Assembly: GCF_003122325.1 (NCBI RefSeq)
Contig: NZ_QFBC01000019.1
Span: forward strand, 62,001-126,000
DNA from: Rhizobium album
GTDB taxonomy: Bacteria; Pseudomonadota; Alphaproteobacteria; Rhizobiales; Rhizobiaceae
Direction: 5' to 3'
Length of the DNA: 64,000 bases
Shown here: one piece after another, positions 17,012 to 25,441 of the stretch
How the letters are laid out: every line of letters starts with the position of its first letter
Numbering within the stretch: position 1 is the stretch's first letter
Position numbers and translations under genes: made by a program
Notes under the pieces: generated by a model
Told to the model about the DNA's origin: nothing
The model's database searches: none
What the model saw: the letters and a program-made list of their open reading frames with translations, nothing else

Positions 17012-18808
17012 TCATTGTTTCGGCGGTTCGATCTTCTGTTGATAAAGACCAACGAGTTCACCCTTCGCCAGTACGTGAACCGAAATAGCGGCAAGGAAAG
17101 CGTCACGGTCGGATGTGGCTGGGATATCGAGCATCGTGTCCAGCGCCAGGACCTGGAAGTGATAATGATGAGCCGCGTCGCCAACGGGCGGCTTCGGCCC
17201 GAAATACCCATGCGTTCCCGAGCTGTTTCGGCCCTGCAGCACGCCTTCCGGCTCTACCAGCCTCAGCTGCTCCTGGAGTCCCTCCGGTAAGCTCGTGACT
17301 GATCCGGGGATGTTCCACGCCACCCAATGCACAAAAGGCTTGATCGGATCAGAGTCCGGATCTTCCATGACGATTGCATAGGAAGCTGCACCGGGTACGC
17401 TTTTCCACTTTAGCGCGGGCGAAACGCCATCGGCATATTCGCTGTGTTCTTGCGGGATGGAACCGTTTGAGGCGAAGGCGTCAGAGGAAACCTCGAGTGC
17501 TGCCTTTGCATCCGTCTCTGGCCGGTCCTTGGCGAGTGGCACGCCAACACCTTTTTCGGCCTGGGCTTTCATCGCCTCGGCGGGCACAGACTTCGTGTCA
17601 GCAATCTTTTGGGCATCGCCGATGTAAGCGATGCGGTAGATCACGCCATTGGTGTCATCGGCCATCAGCAGAGATCCGTCCTTCGCGACGGCCAAGCCGA
17701 CCGGACGAGCGAAGTGGGTTTTGCCGCCATCGGTCAAAAAACCTGTTAGAAAGGGTTCGATCGACTTCGGCTCGCCGTTCTCGAAATGGATCCGAACGAT
17801 TTCATAGCCCGACGCCGGGTTACGGTTCCAGGAACCGCGCATAGTAGCGAAAGCGTCTCCCGCGTATTCCGCCGGAAAGGCTGTGCCACTGTAGAATTTC
17901 ATCTGCATCGGTGCGGCGTGCGCGGTGTAACCGATCACCATGGCCTCGCTTTGGTCGCGCCATTGCTCCTTCGTTACCCCGCCGACCGGCGTCGATTGCG
18001 GGTACAGGTCGCCCTCGCCAAAGACGTGCGGCCAACCGTACTGCTTGCCTTGTTCAAGCCGATTGAGTTCCTCGGGCTGGACCTCGTCACCTAGCAAATC
18101 AATCCCGTGATCGACCCCCCATAGCTCGCCTGTTTCACGGTTCCAGTCAAAGCCGATCGTATTGCGCAGGCCTGAGGCGAAGATCGTGCGGCTTTTCCCG
18201 TCGGGCGTCGCACGCAGTACCGTCGCATTTTCGGCGTTGCTCTCGTTACATGCGTTGCAGGTCGAACCGACGCTGATATACAGCATGCCATCGGGGCCGA
18301 AGGCCATCACCCGGTTCGGATGCTGGCCGGAATCCGGAAGATCGCCAATGATCAGTGTGAGTGGCCCCAGCGTCCCGTCCTGCTTGATATCAGCGACGAA
18401 AACTTCTTTGACGGTGACGAGGTAGAGCTTGTTGTCTTTGATGGCCAGACCGTGAGCCTGCGCTCGGGCCGCGACCTGCACCGGTGCTCTGTCGACCTTG
18501 CCGTCGCCATCCTCGTCCTTCAGCAGCAGAACATCGCCTTCCTCGCGCCGACTGACATAAACATAGCCTTGGTCCGAAACAGCGATGATCCGGCTGTTGC
18601 CGAGACCCTGAGCGAATGGCTGCACAGTAAAGCCTTCAGGAACTTTCAATTGCCCGATGCGATCGCTTGTTGCGGCCACCTTGTTCGGCTTGAAGATGTT
18701 CGTGGTAATCTGGACGTCGGTCCCGTCGCCCTGCTGCGCATTGACGATATTGGCCGGCAGGATAAGAGCGCCCGCGAATAGCGCAGCGCGTGTCAGTCCA
18801 GATTTCAT
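17012..18808 (-). CDS. PQQ-type sugar dehydrogenase fused to a PEBP/YbhB domain
   Basis: 598-aa exported fusion. After a signal peptide (LTRAALFAGALILPANIVNA) comes a six-bladed propeller of the soluble glucose/sorbosone dehydrogenase type (VPEGFTVQPFAQGLG; HPNRVMAFGPDGMLYISVGS; FASGLRNTIGFDWN; ELWGVDHGIDLLGDEVQPEE). From about residue 440 there is a phosphatidylethanolamine-binding-protein domain (SPALKWKSVPGAASYAIVME; DPIKPFVHWVAWNIPG; GTHGYFGPKPP). Start 18808 has GGGAGAG upstream; the frame runs 21 codons further without a site. An EcfG-type promoter is 29 nt upstream. The propeller probably oxidises sugars in the periplasm if PQQ is available. Confidence 0.87.
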   Translation of the reverse strand: MKSGLTRAALFAGALILPANIVNAQQGDGTDVQITTNIFKPNKVAATSDRIGQLKVPEGFTVQPFAQGLGNSRIIAVSDQGYVYVSRREEGDVLLLKDEDGDGKVDRAPVQVAARAQAHGLAIKDNKLYLVTVKEVFVADIKQDGTLGPLTLIIGDLPDSGQHPNRVMAFGPDGMLYISVGSTCNACNESNAENATVLRATPDGKSRTIFASGLRNTIGFDWNRETGELWGVDHGIDLLGDEVQPEELNRLEQGKQYGWPHVFGEGDLYPQSTPVGGVTKEQWRDQSEAMVIGYTAHAAPMQMKFYSGTAFPAEYAGDAFATMRGSWNRNPASGYEIVRIHFENGEPKSIEPFLTGFLTDGGKTHFARPVGLAVAKDGSLLMADDTNGVIYRIAYIGDAQKIADTKSVPAEAMKAQAEKGVGVPLAKDRPETDAKAALEVSSDAFASNGSIPQEHSEYADGVSPALKWKSVPGAASYAIVMEDPDSDPIKPFVHWVAWNIPGSVTSLPEGLQEQLRLVEPEGVLQGRNSSGTHGYFGPKPPVGDAAHHYHFQVLALDTMLDIPATSDRDAFLAAISVHVLAKGELVGLYQQKIEPPKQ

Positions 18809-18836
18809 CAGAAGCTCTCCCGTTAGTTCGACTGCA

Positions 18837-18861
18837 AACCTCCGGGGATGTTGTTTGTTCC
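18837..18861 (-). promoter_or_regulatory. EcfG-type promoter
   Basis: Minus strand GGAAC, 17 nt, GTTT, 29 nt upstream of the start at 18808. It probably also drives the esterase and DUF4142 genes. Confidence 0.65.
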
Positions 18862-19214
18862 GAAGATGCAAAACAAAGGTGCAGAGCCAGGGTCAGGGAA
18901 GAAGGCGCTTCAGCGCCGATCCGTAACTCCAGCAGCAGCTCTCCGTGTCCTTATGTTGAACGTCAAACTTGCTCATTCCGGTGCACCGGTTGCGCGGTGC
19001 TATGAATCACTACGGCTGAATGTGGTTCTCTTGGGTAGGTAGCAAGTTTCCATCTGCTTGCCCGCCAGATGTGGGGGACGAGCGAAGCTTCGGCGCAGCC
19101 TTTCCGGAGACGATACCTGCTCCGCTTCCTCAGAGGAGGCTTAATGCCGACGCCCGGGTAAAATTTGTGCGTTGGGTCATCCCGGACCTGCAATCCCTTC
19201 TCTTTGACCACGTC

Positions 19215-19239
19215 GGAACACATCAGCAATTGCGGCGTT
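19215..19239 (+). promoter_or_regulatory. EcfG-type promoter
   Basis: Plus strand GGAAC, 16 nt, CGTT, an exact consensus match 40 nt upstream of the ATG at 19279. Confidence 0.72.
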
Positions 19240-19278
19240 ACCGTGGCAATCACGCTCCCGTGATCGAAAGGATGCACT

Positions 19279-20190
19279 ATGACCGAACCTGTCTCCCTCC
19301 ACGTTTCCCGCGATGCAGCTTATGTGGACCCCTCGCTTACAGCCACTTTGCATAAGGTGTCATGGGGCGCGATTTTCGCTGGGGTCGTTCTTGCACTCGC
19401 CGTTCAGTTCCTACTCAATCTCCTGGGCGTAGGCATCGGTGCTGCTGTCATTGATCCAGCGACCTATGACAACCCGAACGCGAGCACCTTCTCAATCGCC
19501 GGCGGCGCATGGTTCGTTGTGGCCGGCATCATTGCTTCGTTCGTTGGCGGTTATGCCGCAAGTCGCCTTTCCGGCCGTCCAAGCAAATCGACCGGCGGGT
19601 ACCAGGGCGTGACCACATGGGCCGTCACAACCTTGGTGATCCTTTATCTGCTGACCACGTCGGTCGGTGCTCTCATCGGCGGCGCATTCAGCGGTCTGTC
19701 CAGCATTGTCGGCGGAGTTGGCCAGACGGCCGCGACTGCGACCACGGCTGCAGCCCCTGCCCTTGCGACCTCTGCAGACCCGATGGCCGGTATCGAGCAG
19801 CAGATCCGTGATGCATCTGGCGGTAACGACCCGGCAGCCTTGCGTGATGCCGCAGTGTCGGCCGTTCAAGCTGCCGTGACCGGTGACCAGGCAACAGCTG
19901 CAGATGCCCGCAATCGTGCAGCTGACGCGATCGCCAGGGCTCAGAACATTCCGGTCGATCAGGCCCGCGCTCAGGTGGAGCAATACGAGAAGACGTACCG
20001 CGATAACATTGCTGCTGCCAAGCAGCAGGCGATCGATGCTGCCCAGACGGCCACCAAAGCTGTCTCCGCCGGCGCGATCCTCGGCTTCATCGCTCTTCTG
20101 CTCGGGGCTGTCGCTGCCTGGTTCGGTGGCTCCTTCGGTACGAAGAAGGCTCTGCTCCTGGCAGAGACCACGACGCGCCGCACCCTCTAA
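19279..20190 (+). CDS. Conserved membrane protein (PhnA-like, alphaproteobacterial)
   Basis: 303-aa membrane protein with a first hydrophobic helix at about residues 28-50 (GAIFAGVVLALAVQFLLNLL), a second pair around 75-130 (FVVAGIIASFVGGYAASR; TTLVILYLLTTSVGALIGG), an alanine-rich soluble segment (about 145-260, with AADARNRAADAIARAQ helices) and a last helix (GAILGFIALLLGAVAAWFGG). Rhizobial homologues are often labelled PhnA-like, but there is no tie to phosphonate use. An EcfG promoter precedes it and a terminator follows, so it is a single stress-induced gene. Function unknown. Confidence 0.82.
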   Translation: MTEPVSLHVSRDAAYVDPSLTATLHKVSWGAIFAGVVLALAVQFLLNLLGVGIGAAVIDPATYDNPNASTFSIAGGAWFVVAGIIASFVGGYAASRLSGRPSKSTGGYQGVTTWAVTTLVILYLLTTSVGALIGGAFSGLSSIVGGVGQTAATATTAAAPALATSADPMAGIEQQIRDASGGNDPAALRDAAVSAVQAAVTGDQATAADARNRAADAIARAQNIPVDQARAQVEQYEKTYRDNIAAAKQQAIDAAQTATKAVSAGAILGFIALLLGAVAAWFGGSFGTKKALLLAETTTRRTL

Positions 20191-20194
20191 AATC

Positions 20195-20221
20195 AAGGCC
20201 GCCGGGACCTGCGGCCTTTCT
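20195..20221 (+). terminator. Rho-independent terminator
   Basis: AAGGCCGC / GCGGCCTT perfect 8-bp stem with an 8-nt loop, then TTTCT, 5 nt after the stop of the membrane-protein gene. Confidence 0.8.
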
Positions 20222-20293
20222 CCCGAGACATGATCTTTATTCAGAGGCCTCTCCGCCGCCATGTGGAGAGGCTTTCAGCAACCGGTAGCCTCC

Positions 20294-21274
20294 ATGAAGA
20301 ATGCCCTTCGGTACCTTACACTGGCCGCCGCCCTGACGCTCTGTTCTCAGGCCTTGGCAGCACCGATCGACGCACAAGCCGTCAATACCTCCGCCATTGC
20401 TTCCCTTCCGATCGAGGCGCCAGCTGAAAAACAGACGGAGCCCAATCCAGCCATCGTGCACCTGCAGGTCCTGCTCGACCGCGCCGGATCATCTCCCGGT
20501 GTCATCGACGGATATTTTGGCGACAACCTGTCGAAAGCGATCGCCGGTTTTGAGGCGCTTCAGCGCCTGCCGGTGGACGGGAAGCTCGATCCCGACATAC
20601 TTGGTCGTCTGGCCGATGATGCTCCGGCTATCCAGGCCTATGCCATCACCGAGGAAGACGGGAAGGATCTCGTCGAGAGCATTCCAAAGGACTATGCCGA
20701 GCAGGCCAAGATGGATCATCTCGGCTATACCAGCACGGCAGAAAAACTGGCTGAACGTTTCCACATGCATATCGCGCTGATCAAGGCACTCAACCCGACG
20801 GCGGCCTTCAAGCCGGGCGAGACGATCGCTGTCGCCATCCCCGGTGCCAGCAGGACTGGCTTGGTCAAGCGGATCGAGGTTCACCGCAAGGCGGCGCAGG
20901 TCTTCGCCTTCGCCGAGGACGGGTCGCTGCTTGCGGTTTACCCAGCGACGATCGGGAGTGAGGATTCTCCTTCCCCGACCGGGACGCATAAGGTCAAGGG
21001 CGTATCGCGTATGCCGACATACACCTACAATCCGAAGATCAATTTCCAGCAGGGCAATAATAAGAAAATCCTTGAACTGCCGAGCGGGCCGAACGGTCCT
21101 GTAGGCACCGTGTGGATCGACCTGACCGAGCCGACCTACGGCATCCACGGCACACCAGAACCGGAGCTGATCGGCAAAGTCGGTTCGCATGGGTGCGTGC
21201 GGCTGTCGAATTGGGATGTCGAGGAACTGAGCGGAATGGTCAAGCCGGGCGTTGTGGCGGACTTTGTCGAGTGA
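20294..21274 (+). CDS. Exported L,D-transpeptidase (YkuD) with peptidoglycan-binding domain
   Basis: 326-aa cell-wall cross-linking enzyme. A signal peptide (YLTLAAALTLCSQALA) is followed by a peptidoglycan-binding domain (LQVLLDRAGSSPGVIDGYFG), a LysM-like stretch (AERFHMHIALIKALNP) and a C-terminal YkuD catalytic domain with HGTPEPELIGKVGSHGCVRL, including the conserved His and nucleophile Cys, then NWDVEEL. Such enzymes make 3-3 cross-links or attach outer-membrane proteins to peptidoglycan. The frame opens 11 codons earlier, but the ATG at 20294 fits the signal peptide best. Confidence 0.9.
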   Translation: MKNALRYLTLAAALTLCSQALAAPIDAQAVNTSAIASLPIEAPAEKQTEPNPAIVHLQVLLDRAGSSPGVIDGYFGDNLSKAIAGFEALQRLPVDGKLDPDILGRLADDAPAIQAYAITEEDGKDLVESIPKDYAEQAKMDHLGYTSTAEKLAERFHMHIALIKALNPTAAFKPGETIAVAIPGASRTGLVKRIEVHRKAAQVFAFAEDGSLLAVYPATIGSEDSPSPTGTHKVKGVSRMPTYTYNPKINFQQGNNKKILELPSGPNGPVGTVWIDLTEPTYGIHGTPEPELIGKVGSHGCVRLSNWDVEELSGMVKPGVVADFVE

Positions 21275-21505
21275 CCCGTGCTGGAAACCGCTGTCTAGGA
21301 TCGCGCACAAGTCTTGGTCCCTCACTCCGCCCCTACACACGCCGCGTTCGAGCTGCTCGGACACATATCGAACTTTGACATTATCACTGACAGTGACGCT
21401 GTTTCTTGGGGATGATGCCATAAGCACCATCCCCTTCCACCAAAGCGGATTTCACTTACCCTAGGCTCTCGATGCCTCTGCAGTGCTTGGGAGACCTTTT
21501 TGGTC

Positions 21506-22300
21506 TCAAGCGACGACCTTGAAGCGGGGAGCCGAATGGGTTGCGGAAAGCTGCGGGCCGAGTGCACGGCGGGCGGCCTCGAACGCATCCCACAATTCGA
21601 TGTCCTTAAGCGCTGGTATCGTATTGGTTTCGCCCTGATCGAACCCAGCAAGGGCGGCGTCGACCATGTCCTCTGCCTGCATGACGATCTCGGTCGGGAG
21701 ATGTTCAACCGGCAGGCCACCAAGTGCCCAGAAATCTGTCCGGGTGGCGCCCGGCAGAACTGCTTGTGCGCGAATGCCTTTATCTGCCAGTTCATGGTTC
21801 AGCGACGTGGTGAAGGCCTGAACGAAGGCCTTTGTCCCGCCGTAGACGCCGTTGAGCAACTCCGGCGCAACAGCGACAATGGATGCAATATTGATAATGG
21901 TACCGCCGCCACGGACGACAAAGCCGGGGACAGCGGCATAGGTCAAGCGCATCAATGCAGTGACATTGAGGCGGATCATCGCCTCCATCCGCTCCACATC
22001 GCTTTCCAGCAGGGAAGTATGCGTGCCGATCCCGGCGTTGTTCACCAGCGCAGTGATGCTTGCGTCCTCGCGCAGCACCTTTTCGACTGCGGCAAGATCA
22101 GTCGCATTGCCGAGGTCTGCGGCCAAAACTTCGACCGCCCGCCCCGTCCGGTCCGAAATCGATGAGGCGAGTGACTGGAGCTTATCCTTGTTGCGGGCAA
22201 CGAGGATAAGGTCGTAGCCGCGTGTGGCAAGCCGGTCGGCGTAGATTGCACCGATCCCCGTTGAAGCACCTGTGATGAGGGCAGTTCCCTTGGTCGTCAT
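21506..22300 (-). CDS. SDR family oxidoreductase
   Basis: 264-aa short-chain dehydrogenase. It has cofactor motif TGASTGIG (about residues 10-17), LVNNAGIG, the Ser in IINIASIVA and Tyr-x3-Lys in GVYGGTKAF. The Arg after the first strand (LVARNKDKL) suggests an NADP preference. It is divergent from an AraC/GlxA-type regulator across 125 nt, the usual arrangement of a regulator and its target. Substrate unknown. Confidence 0.9.
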   Translation of the reverse strand: MTTKGTALITGASTGIGAIYADRLATRGYDLILVARNKDKLQSLASSISDRTGRAVEVLAADLGNATDLAAVEKVLREDASITALVNNAGIGTHTSLLESDVERMEAMIRLNVTALMRLTYAAVPGFVVRGGGTIINIASIVAVAPELLNGVYGGTKAFVQAFTTSLNHELADKGIRAQAVLPGATRTDFWALGGLPVEHLPTEIVMQAEDMVDAALAGFDQGETNTIPALKDIELWDAFEAARRALGPQLSATHSAPRFKVVA

Positions 22301-22362
22301 TGGTCGGTTCCTTCCTTGATGATGAGAGCGTCGTCGCTCTCGATAAGGATGTTATGGACCGA

Positions 22363-22407
22363 ATGACCGTTGTCCGATATGACGTATAAACTACGTTTTT
22401 CGGTCAT
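22363..22407. promoter_or_regulatory. Nested dyads between divergent SDR and AraC genes
   Basis: ATGACCG (22363-22369) pairs with CGGTCAT (22401-22407), and inside it ACGTA (22382-22386) pairs with TACGT (22392-22396). Its position between divergent starts suggests an operator for the AraC-type protein. Confidence 0.4.
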
Positions 22408-22425
22408 CGCGTTGTGGAGGGCGAC

Positions 22426-23367
22426 ATGCCTCATGTTTCCATGGTTTTGACACAGGGCTTCCAATTCCTAGCGCTGGGCGTGCAGGCAGCCTTCGAGTTG
22501 GCGAATGGATTGAAAGGGGAAGATTTTTATACGCTGTCGATTTCTTCCGTCGAAGGCGGCCCAATCATTTCCTCCAGCGGCTTTGCTGTTCCGACAGTCA
22601 AGTTGGGAGAGGTCGGTCCCGTCGACACGCTGCTGCTGTTGGCTGGCCTTGTGCCGCCTCCGCAGCAAGCAGAGGAAACATTGGCGATCCTGCGGGATCT
22701 GGCGAAGCAATCCCGGAGGGTTGCGGGCCTGTGCACCGGTTCGTTCCTTCTTGGCCAGATGGGCTTGCTCGATGGACGCCGCGCAACCACGCACTGGTCT
22801 TATGCACACGAGATGCGCAAGGCGTTTCCAAACGTACGCGTGGAGGATGACCGCATCTTCATCAATGAGGGGCCAGTCTGGACATCAGCGGGTCTTACTG
22901 CCGGGCTGGATCTTGCCGTGGCCTTGATTGAGAAAGACCTCGGGCGGAATGTGGCAGGCGCAATCGCACGTCGGCTGGTCATGCACCATCGCCGCGGCGG
23001 GGGCCAGTCCCAGCATTCGGAATTACTGCAGCTTGCGCCGAGCAGCGATCGTATCCAGAAGGCGCTGATCCATGCTAAATCTCATCTCTCCAACACGCTC
23101 ACTGTTGACGAACTGGCAGAAGTCGCGGCGCTATCGCCACGTCAGTTCAGCCGTGCATTTCGTTCGGAAACCGGCCAAACGCCGGCCAAGGCTGTTGAAC
23201 AGATGCGTCTTGAAGCTGCTCGATTGATGTTGGAAGAGACACGCCATCCGATGGACCGAATTGCGCAGGAGACTGGCTTTACCGACCTTCGCCGCATGCG
23301 CGAAGCGTTCATGCGGCAATATGGGCAGCCCCCGCAGACAATCCGGCGGCTCGCGCGAGTTGCTTGA
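22426..23367 (+). CDS. GlxA/AraC family transcriptional regulator
   Basis: About 313-aa regulator with an N-terminal DJ-1/PfpI-like (GATase1-like) domain (FQFLALGVQAAFELANGL; AGLCTGSFLLGQMGLLDGRR; TTHWSYAHEMRKAFP) and a C-terminal AraC-type double helix-turn-helix (LTVDELAEVAALSPRQFSRA; HPMDRIAQETGFTDLRRMRE). I start at ATG 22426, which has GGAGG 5 nt upstream; a GTG 12 nt earlier is also open. It is divergent from the SDR gene and probably controls it. Members of this subgroup sense small electrophiles or amines. Confidence 0.9.
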   Translation: MPHVSMVLTQGFQFLALGVQAAFELANGLKGEDFYTLSISSVEGGPIISSSGFAVPTVKLGEVGPVDTLLLLAGLVPPPQQAEETLAILRDLAKQSRRVAGLCTGSFLLGQMGLLDGRRATTHWSYAHEMRKAFPNVRVEDDRIFINEGPVWTSAGLTAGLDLAVALIEKDLGRNVAGAIARRLVMHHRRGGGQSQHSELLQLAPSSDRIQKALIHAKSHLSNTLTVDELAEVAALSPRQFSRAFRSETGQTPAKAVEQMRLEAARLMLEETRHPMDRIAQETGFTDLRRMREAFMRQYGQPPQTIRRLARVA

Positions 23368-23381
23368 TAGTTGGACGCTAA

Positions 23382-23411
23382 GCTCTTGAAGGGATGTGAA
23401 CCGGCGGCCCG
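23382..23411. repeat. Copy A of a 30-bp imperfect repeat (also at 36599)
   Basis: 26 of 30 bases match the copy at 36599-36628, including an unbroken GCTCTTGAAGGGAT. Read on the minus strand it resembles the T-arm and acceptor end of a tRNA, but no tRNA body is present. Confidence 0.45.
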
Positions 23412-23440
23412 AGAGATCTAAATGCATAACTATCTAAAAC

Positions 23441-23688
23441 ATCGACCAAGCGTTCAACATACTCGGACTTGGCGTCACGATGATCGCCAAGCCGGATGCC
23501 CGGCCCTATCTGGAACGGGGGGAACTTATCCGGCTCCTGCCGGCTGGTGGGTCGATGCCGGTCCCATCTCGATCTATGATGCAAACTGAGCCCTGCTCCC
23601 CTCAAAGACACGCGTCTTCATCGACTTTGTCGCCGAGGTGTTTCAGCGGGAAAATTATGCAGAACGCTTCGCCGGAAGCCTGGGATGA
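23441..23688 (+). pseudogene. LysR-type regulator remnant (C-terminal part, frameshifted)
   Basis: Three successive frames give pieces of one LysR substrate-binding domain C-terminus: GLGVTMIAKPDARPYLERGE with LIRLLP in the first, then WVDAGPISIYDAN in the second, ended by a TGA, and LLPSKTRVFIDFVAEVF with QRENYAERFAGSLG before a final stop in the third. The order and spacing match an intact protein, so two frameshifts and loss of the N-terminal two-thirds (including the HTH) are evident. It lies between the AraC gene and a convergent SDR. The rest of the 489-nt gap holds no other credible gene. Confidence 0.7.
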
Positions 23689-23856
23689 GGGACAGATGAT
23701 CGATGCCCTCCTGGAGTATGTGGAACTGGCGAATTGCATCGCGACAAACCAAAGATTGCCTGCCGGTAAGTTTTGCCGAGCAGAATCTTGCAGGAGGAAA
23801 ATGCGGGAGTAGTGGACAGGGCCGCTGCGAGCGGCCCTAGCCCTGGAGCGTTGACT

Positions 23857-24588
23857 TTATAGCGTCCAGCCCCCGTCGATTGTAAGGCTCGATCCGGTCA
23901 TGAAGGACGTGTCGGGACCTGTGAGATAGGACACCATCCCGGCAATCTCCTTGGGATCGGCAACGCGCTTCAACGGGCTGCGGTCAGACAACATCTCAAT
24001 GGCACCGGCGTTCATGTCAGTGTCCGTCGGACCTGGCTGGATGTTGTTGACGGTGATGCGCCGTGGAGCGAGATCAAGTGCCAAGCCTTTCACCATCGCT
24101 GCGACCGCAGCCTTGGAGAACTGGTAGACGCTTGCTCCCGGCATTCCTGTCCGTTCTGCCGTGTTCGACCCGATTGTGATAATGCGGCCGCCATCCTTCA
24201 TGTGGGGCACTGCGGACTGGATGGACAGGAAAACGCCTCGAATATTGATGTCGATCATCAGATCCAGTTCTTCGAGACTAACCGCATCCACTGTGTTGAG
24301 GCGCAAAATCCCTGCATTGACGACGACAGCGTCGAGCGGCCCAAAGACATCTACCGTCTTGGCCACCGCCCCACGAAGGGCGTTAGCATCTGCGCTGTCG
24401 GCTTGGATGGCTAGGGCGCGGCGCCCGCTCTTCTCGATCTCGGCAACGAGCGCCTGTGCGCTGTCCGGTCGCGAAACATATGTGAAGGCAACATCGTACC
24501 CCTCTTTTGCAAGTCTTTCGACTGCAGCGGCGCCGATGCCACGGGCACCTCCAAACACGAGGGCGGTCTTGCATTCTTCGATCGTCAT
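23857..24588 (-). CDS. SDR family oxidoreductase
   Basis: 243-aa short-chain dehydrogenase, NADP type by similarity. It has cofactor motif FGGARGIG (about residues 12-19), VVNAGIL, the Ser in ITIGSNTAER and Tyr-x3-Lys in VYQFSKAA. The end SFMTGSSLTIDGGWTL is typical. A 22-bp TetR-type operator lies 15-36 bp upstream and the TetR gene follows upstream on the same strand, so repression by that TetR is likely. Substrate unknown. Confidence 0.9.
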   Translation of the reverse strand: MTIEECKTALVFGGARGIGAAAVERLAKEGYDVAFTYVSRPDSAQALVAEIEKSGRRALAIQADSADANALRGAVAKTVDVFGPLDAVVVNAGILRLNTVDAVSLEELDLMIDINIRGVFLSIQSAVPHMKDGGRIITIGSNTAERTGMPGASVYQFSKAAVAAMVKGLALDLAPRRITVNNIQPGPTDTDMNAGAIEMLSDRSPLKRVADPKEIAGMVSYLTGPDTSFMTGSSLTIDGGWTL

Positions 24589-24602
24589 TGGAATTTCCTT
24601 TC

Positions 24603-24624
24603 TTGACAGACCTGTCCATAATTA
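24603..24624. promoter_or_regulatory. TetR-type operator, copy 1
   Basis: 22-mer starting TTGACAGACCTGTCC, with GACAG / CTGTC half-sites, 15 bp upstream of the SDR start. 19 of 22 bases match the site at 25254-25275, which lies upstream of the TetR gene in the opposite orientation. Confidence 0.65.
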
Positions 24625-24658
24625 GGCAAATAAAATGCCCCCATCTGTGGAGGCCGCG

Positions 24659-25240
24659 TTAAGGCTTTAGGCGCTGCGTTGCAAAACGTGCCATCGCCTT
24701 CAGATCAGAAGCGTTTGCGCCGCCGCGCGCAGCCACTTGCAGGCCGGTCATCGTCATCTGAATGAATGAAGCAGTTTCTTCAGCGTCAAGAGCCGGATTG
24801 ATTTCTCCTGAACGTTGGCCGTCCAACACTCTCTCAAATATACGTCGACCGAGCGCAGCACTTGCAGCGCCGCGGCGCGCATTGATTTCAGGGTCGGTCA
24901 CACCAAACTCGCCGACGGATCCCACCCCCATGCATCCAAGTGTCCGCTCGCAATCGTCTTCCGACACAAGACCGACAAGCAGATCCTCGATGCCCCGTAT
25001 AGGCGATGCCGGGGCGCTTAGCCTCTTGACGTGGCCAGTGTTCGTCCGTTGCTGATAGGTATCCAGCGCCTCCAGGTAAAGTGTACGCTTATCGCCGAAG
25101 GCGCTGTAGAGGCTTTGTCTGCCAATGCCCATCGCCTCACGCAGATCATCGGTGGAGGTCGCCGCAAATCCCTTCGCCCAGAACACCCTAAGTGCTTTCT
25201 CTAACGCTGCGTCTCGGTCGAATTCTCTCGGTCTGGCCAT
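24659..25240 (-). CDS. TetR family transcriptional regulator
   Basis: 193-aa repressor. The N-terminal HTH is typical (REFDRDAALEKALRVFWAKG; ATSTDDLREAMGIGRQSLYS, then FGDKRTLYLEAL). The C-terminal domain resembles the TetR_C_6/YcdC-like group (CERTLGCMGVGSVGEFG). An operator-like 22-mer found both before this gene and before the downstream SDR gene indicates autoregulation together with control of the SDR. The ligand is unknown. Confidence 0.9.
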   Translation of the reverse strand: MARPREFDRDAALEKALRVFWAKGFAATSTDDLREAMGIGRQSLYSAFGDKRTLYLEALDTYQQRTNTGHVKRLSAPASPIRGIEDLLVGLVSEDDCERTLGCMGVGSVGEFGVTDPEINARRGAASAALGRRIFERVLDGQRSGEINPALDAEETASFIQMTMTGLQVAARGGANASDLKAMARFATQRLKP

Positions 25241-25253
25241 ACAAACGACGTAA

Positions 25254-25275
25254 CAATTATGGACAGATCAGTCAA
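25254..25275. promoter_or_regulatory. TetR-type operator, copy 2
   Basis: Minus strand TTGACTGATCTGTCC plus seven more bases, matching copy 1 at 19 of 22 positions. It is 14 bp upstream of the TetR start and contains a -35-like TTGACT, so binding would block its own promoter. Confidence 0.65.
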
Positions 25276-25441
25276 TAATAAAATTCCCCTTGCAGCAGAG
25301 ATGCGTCGGGGGCGCTGGCACAACATCCTCCGGCGTTAACAAGTAGTCCCCGAACTTCCTGCCCATGACGAGGCGCCCGGCTGGCTAACTCCTGTGTCTG
25401 ATCCGAGATCCAAAATTTCGGACCGACCTCACGAACAGGGA

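Larger units (their letters stand above)
18809..19278. other. Divergent intergenic region with two EcfG-type promoters
   Basis: 470 nt between the divergent PQQ-PEBP and membrane-protein genes. An EcfG-type element sits near each end (18837-18861 minus, 19215-19239 plus). I see no convincing coding frame or repeat in the middle. Confidence 0.6.

Noticed and set aside
20489-21430. 313-codon minus-strand frame
   Set aside because: Fully antisense to the L,D-transpeptidase gene, rich in Arg, Gly and His and without any family motif; a GC-rich shadow.
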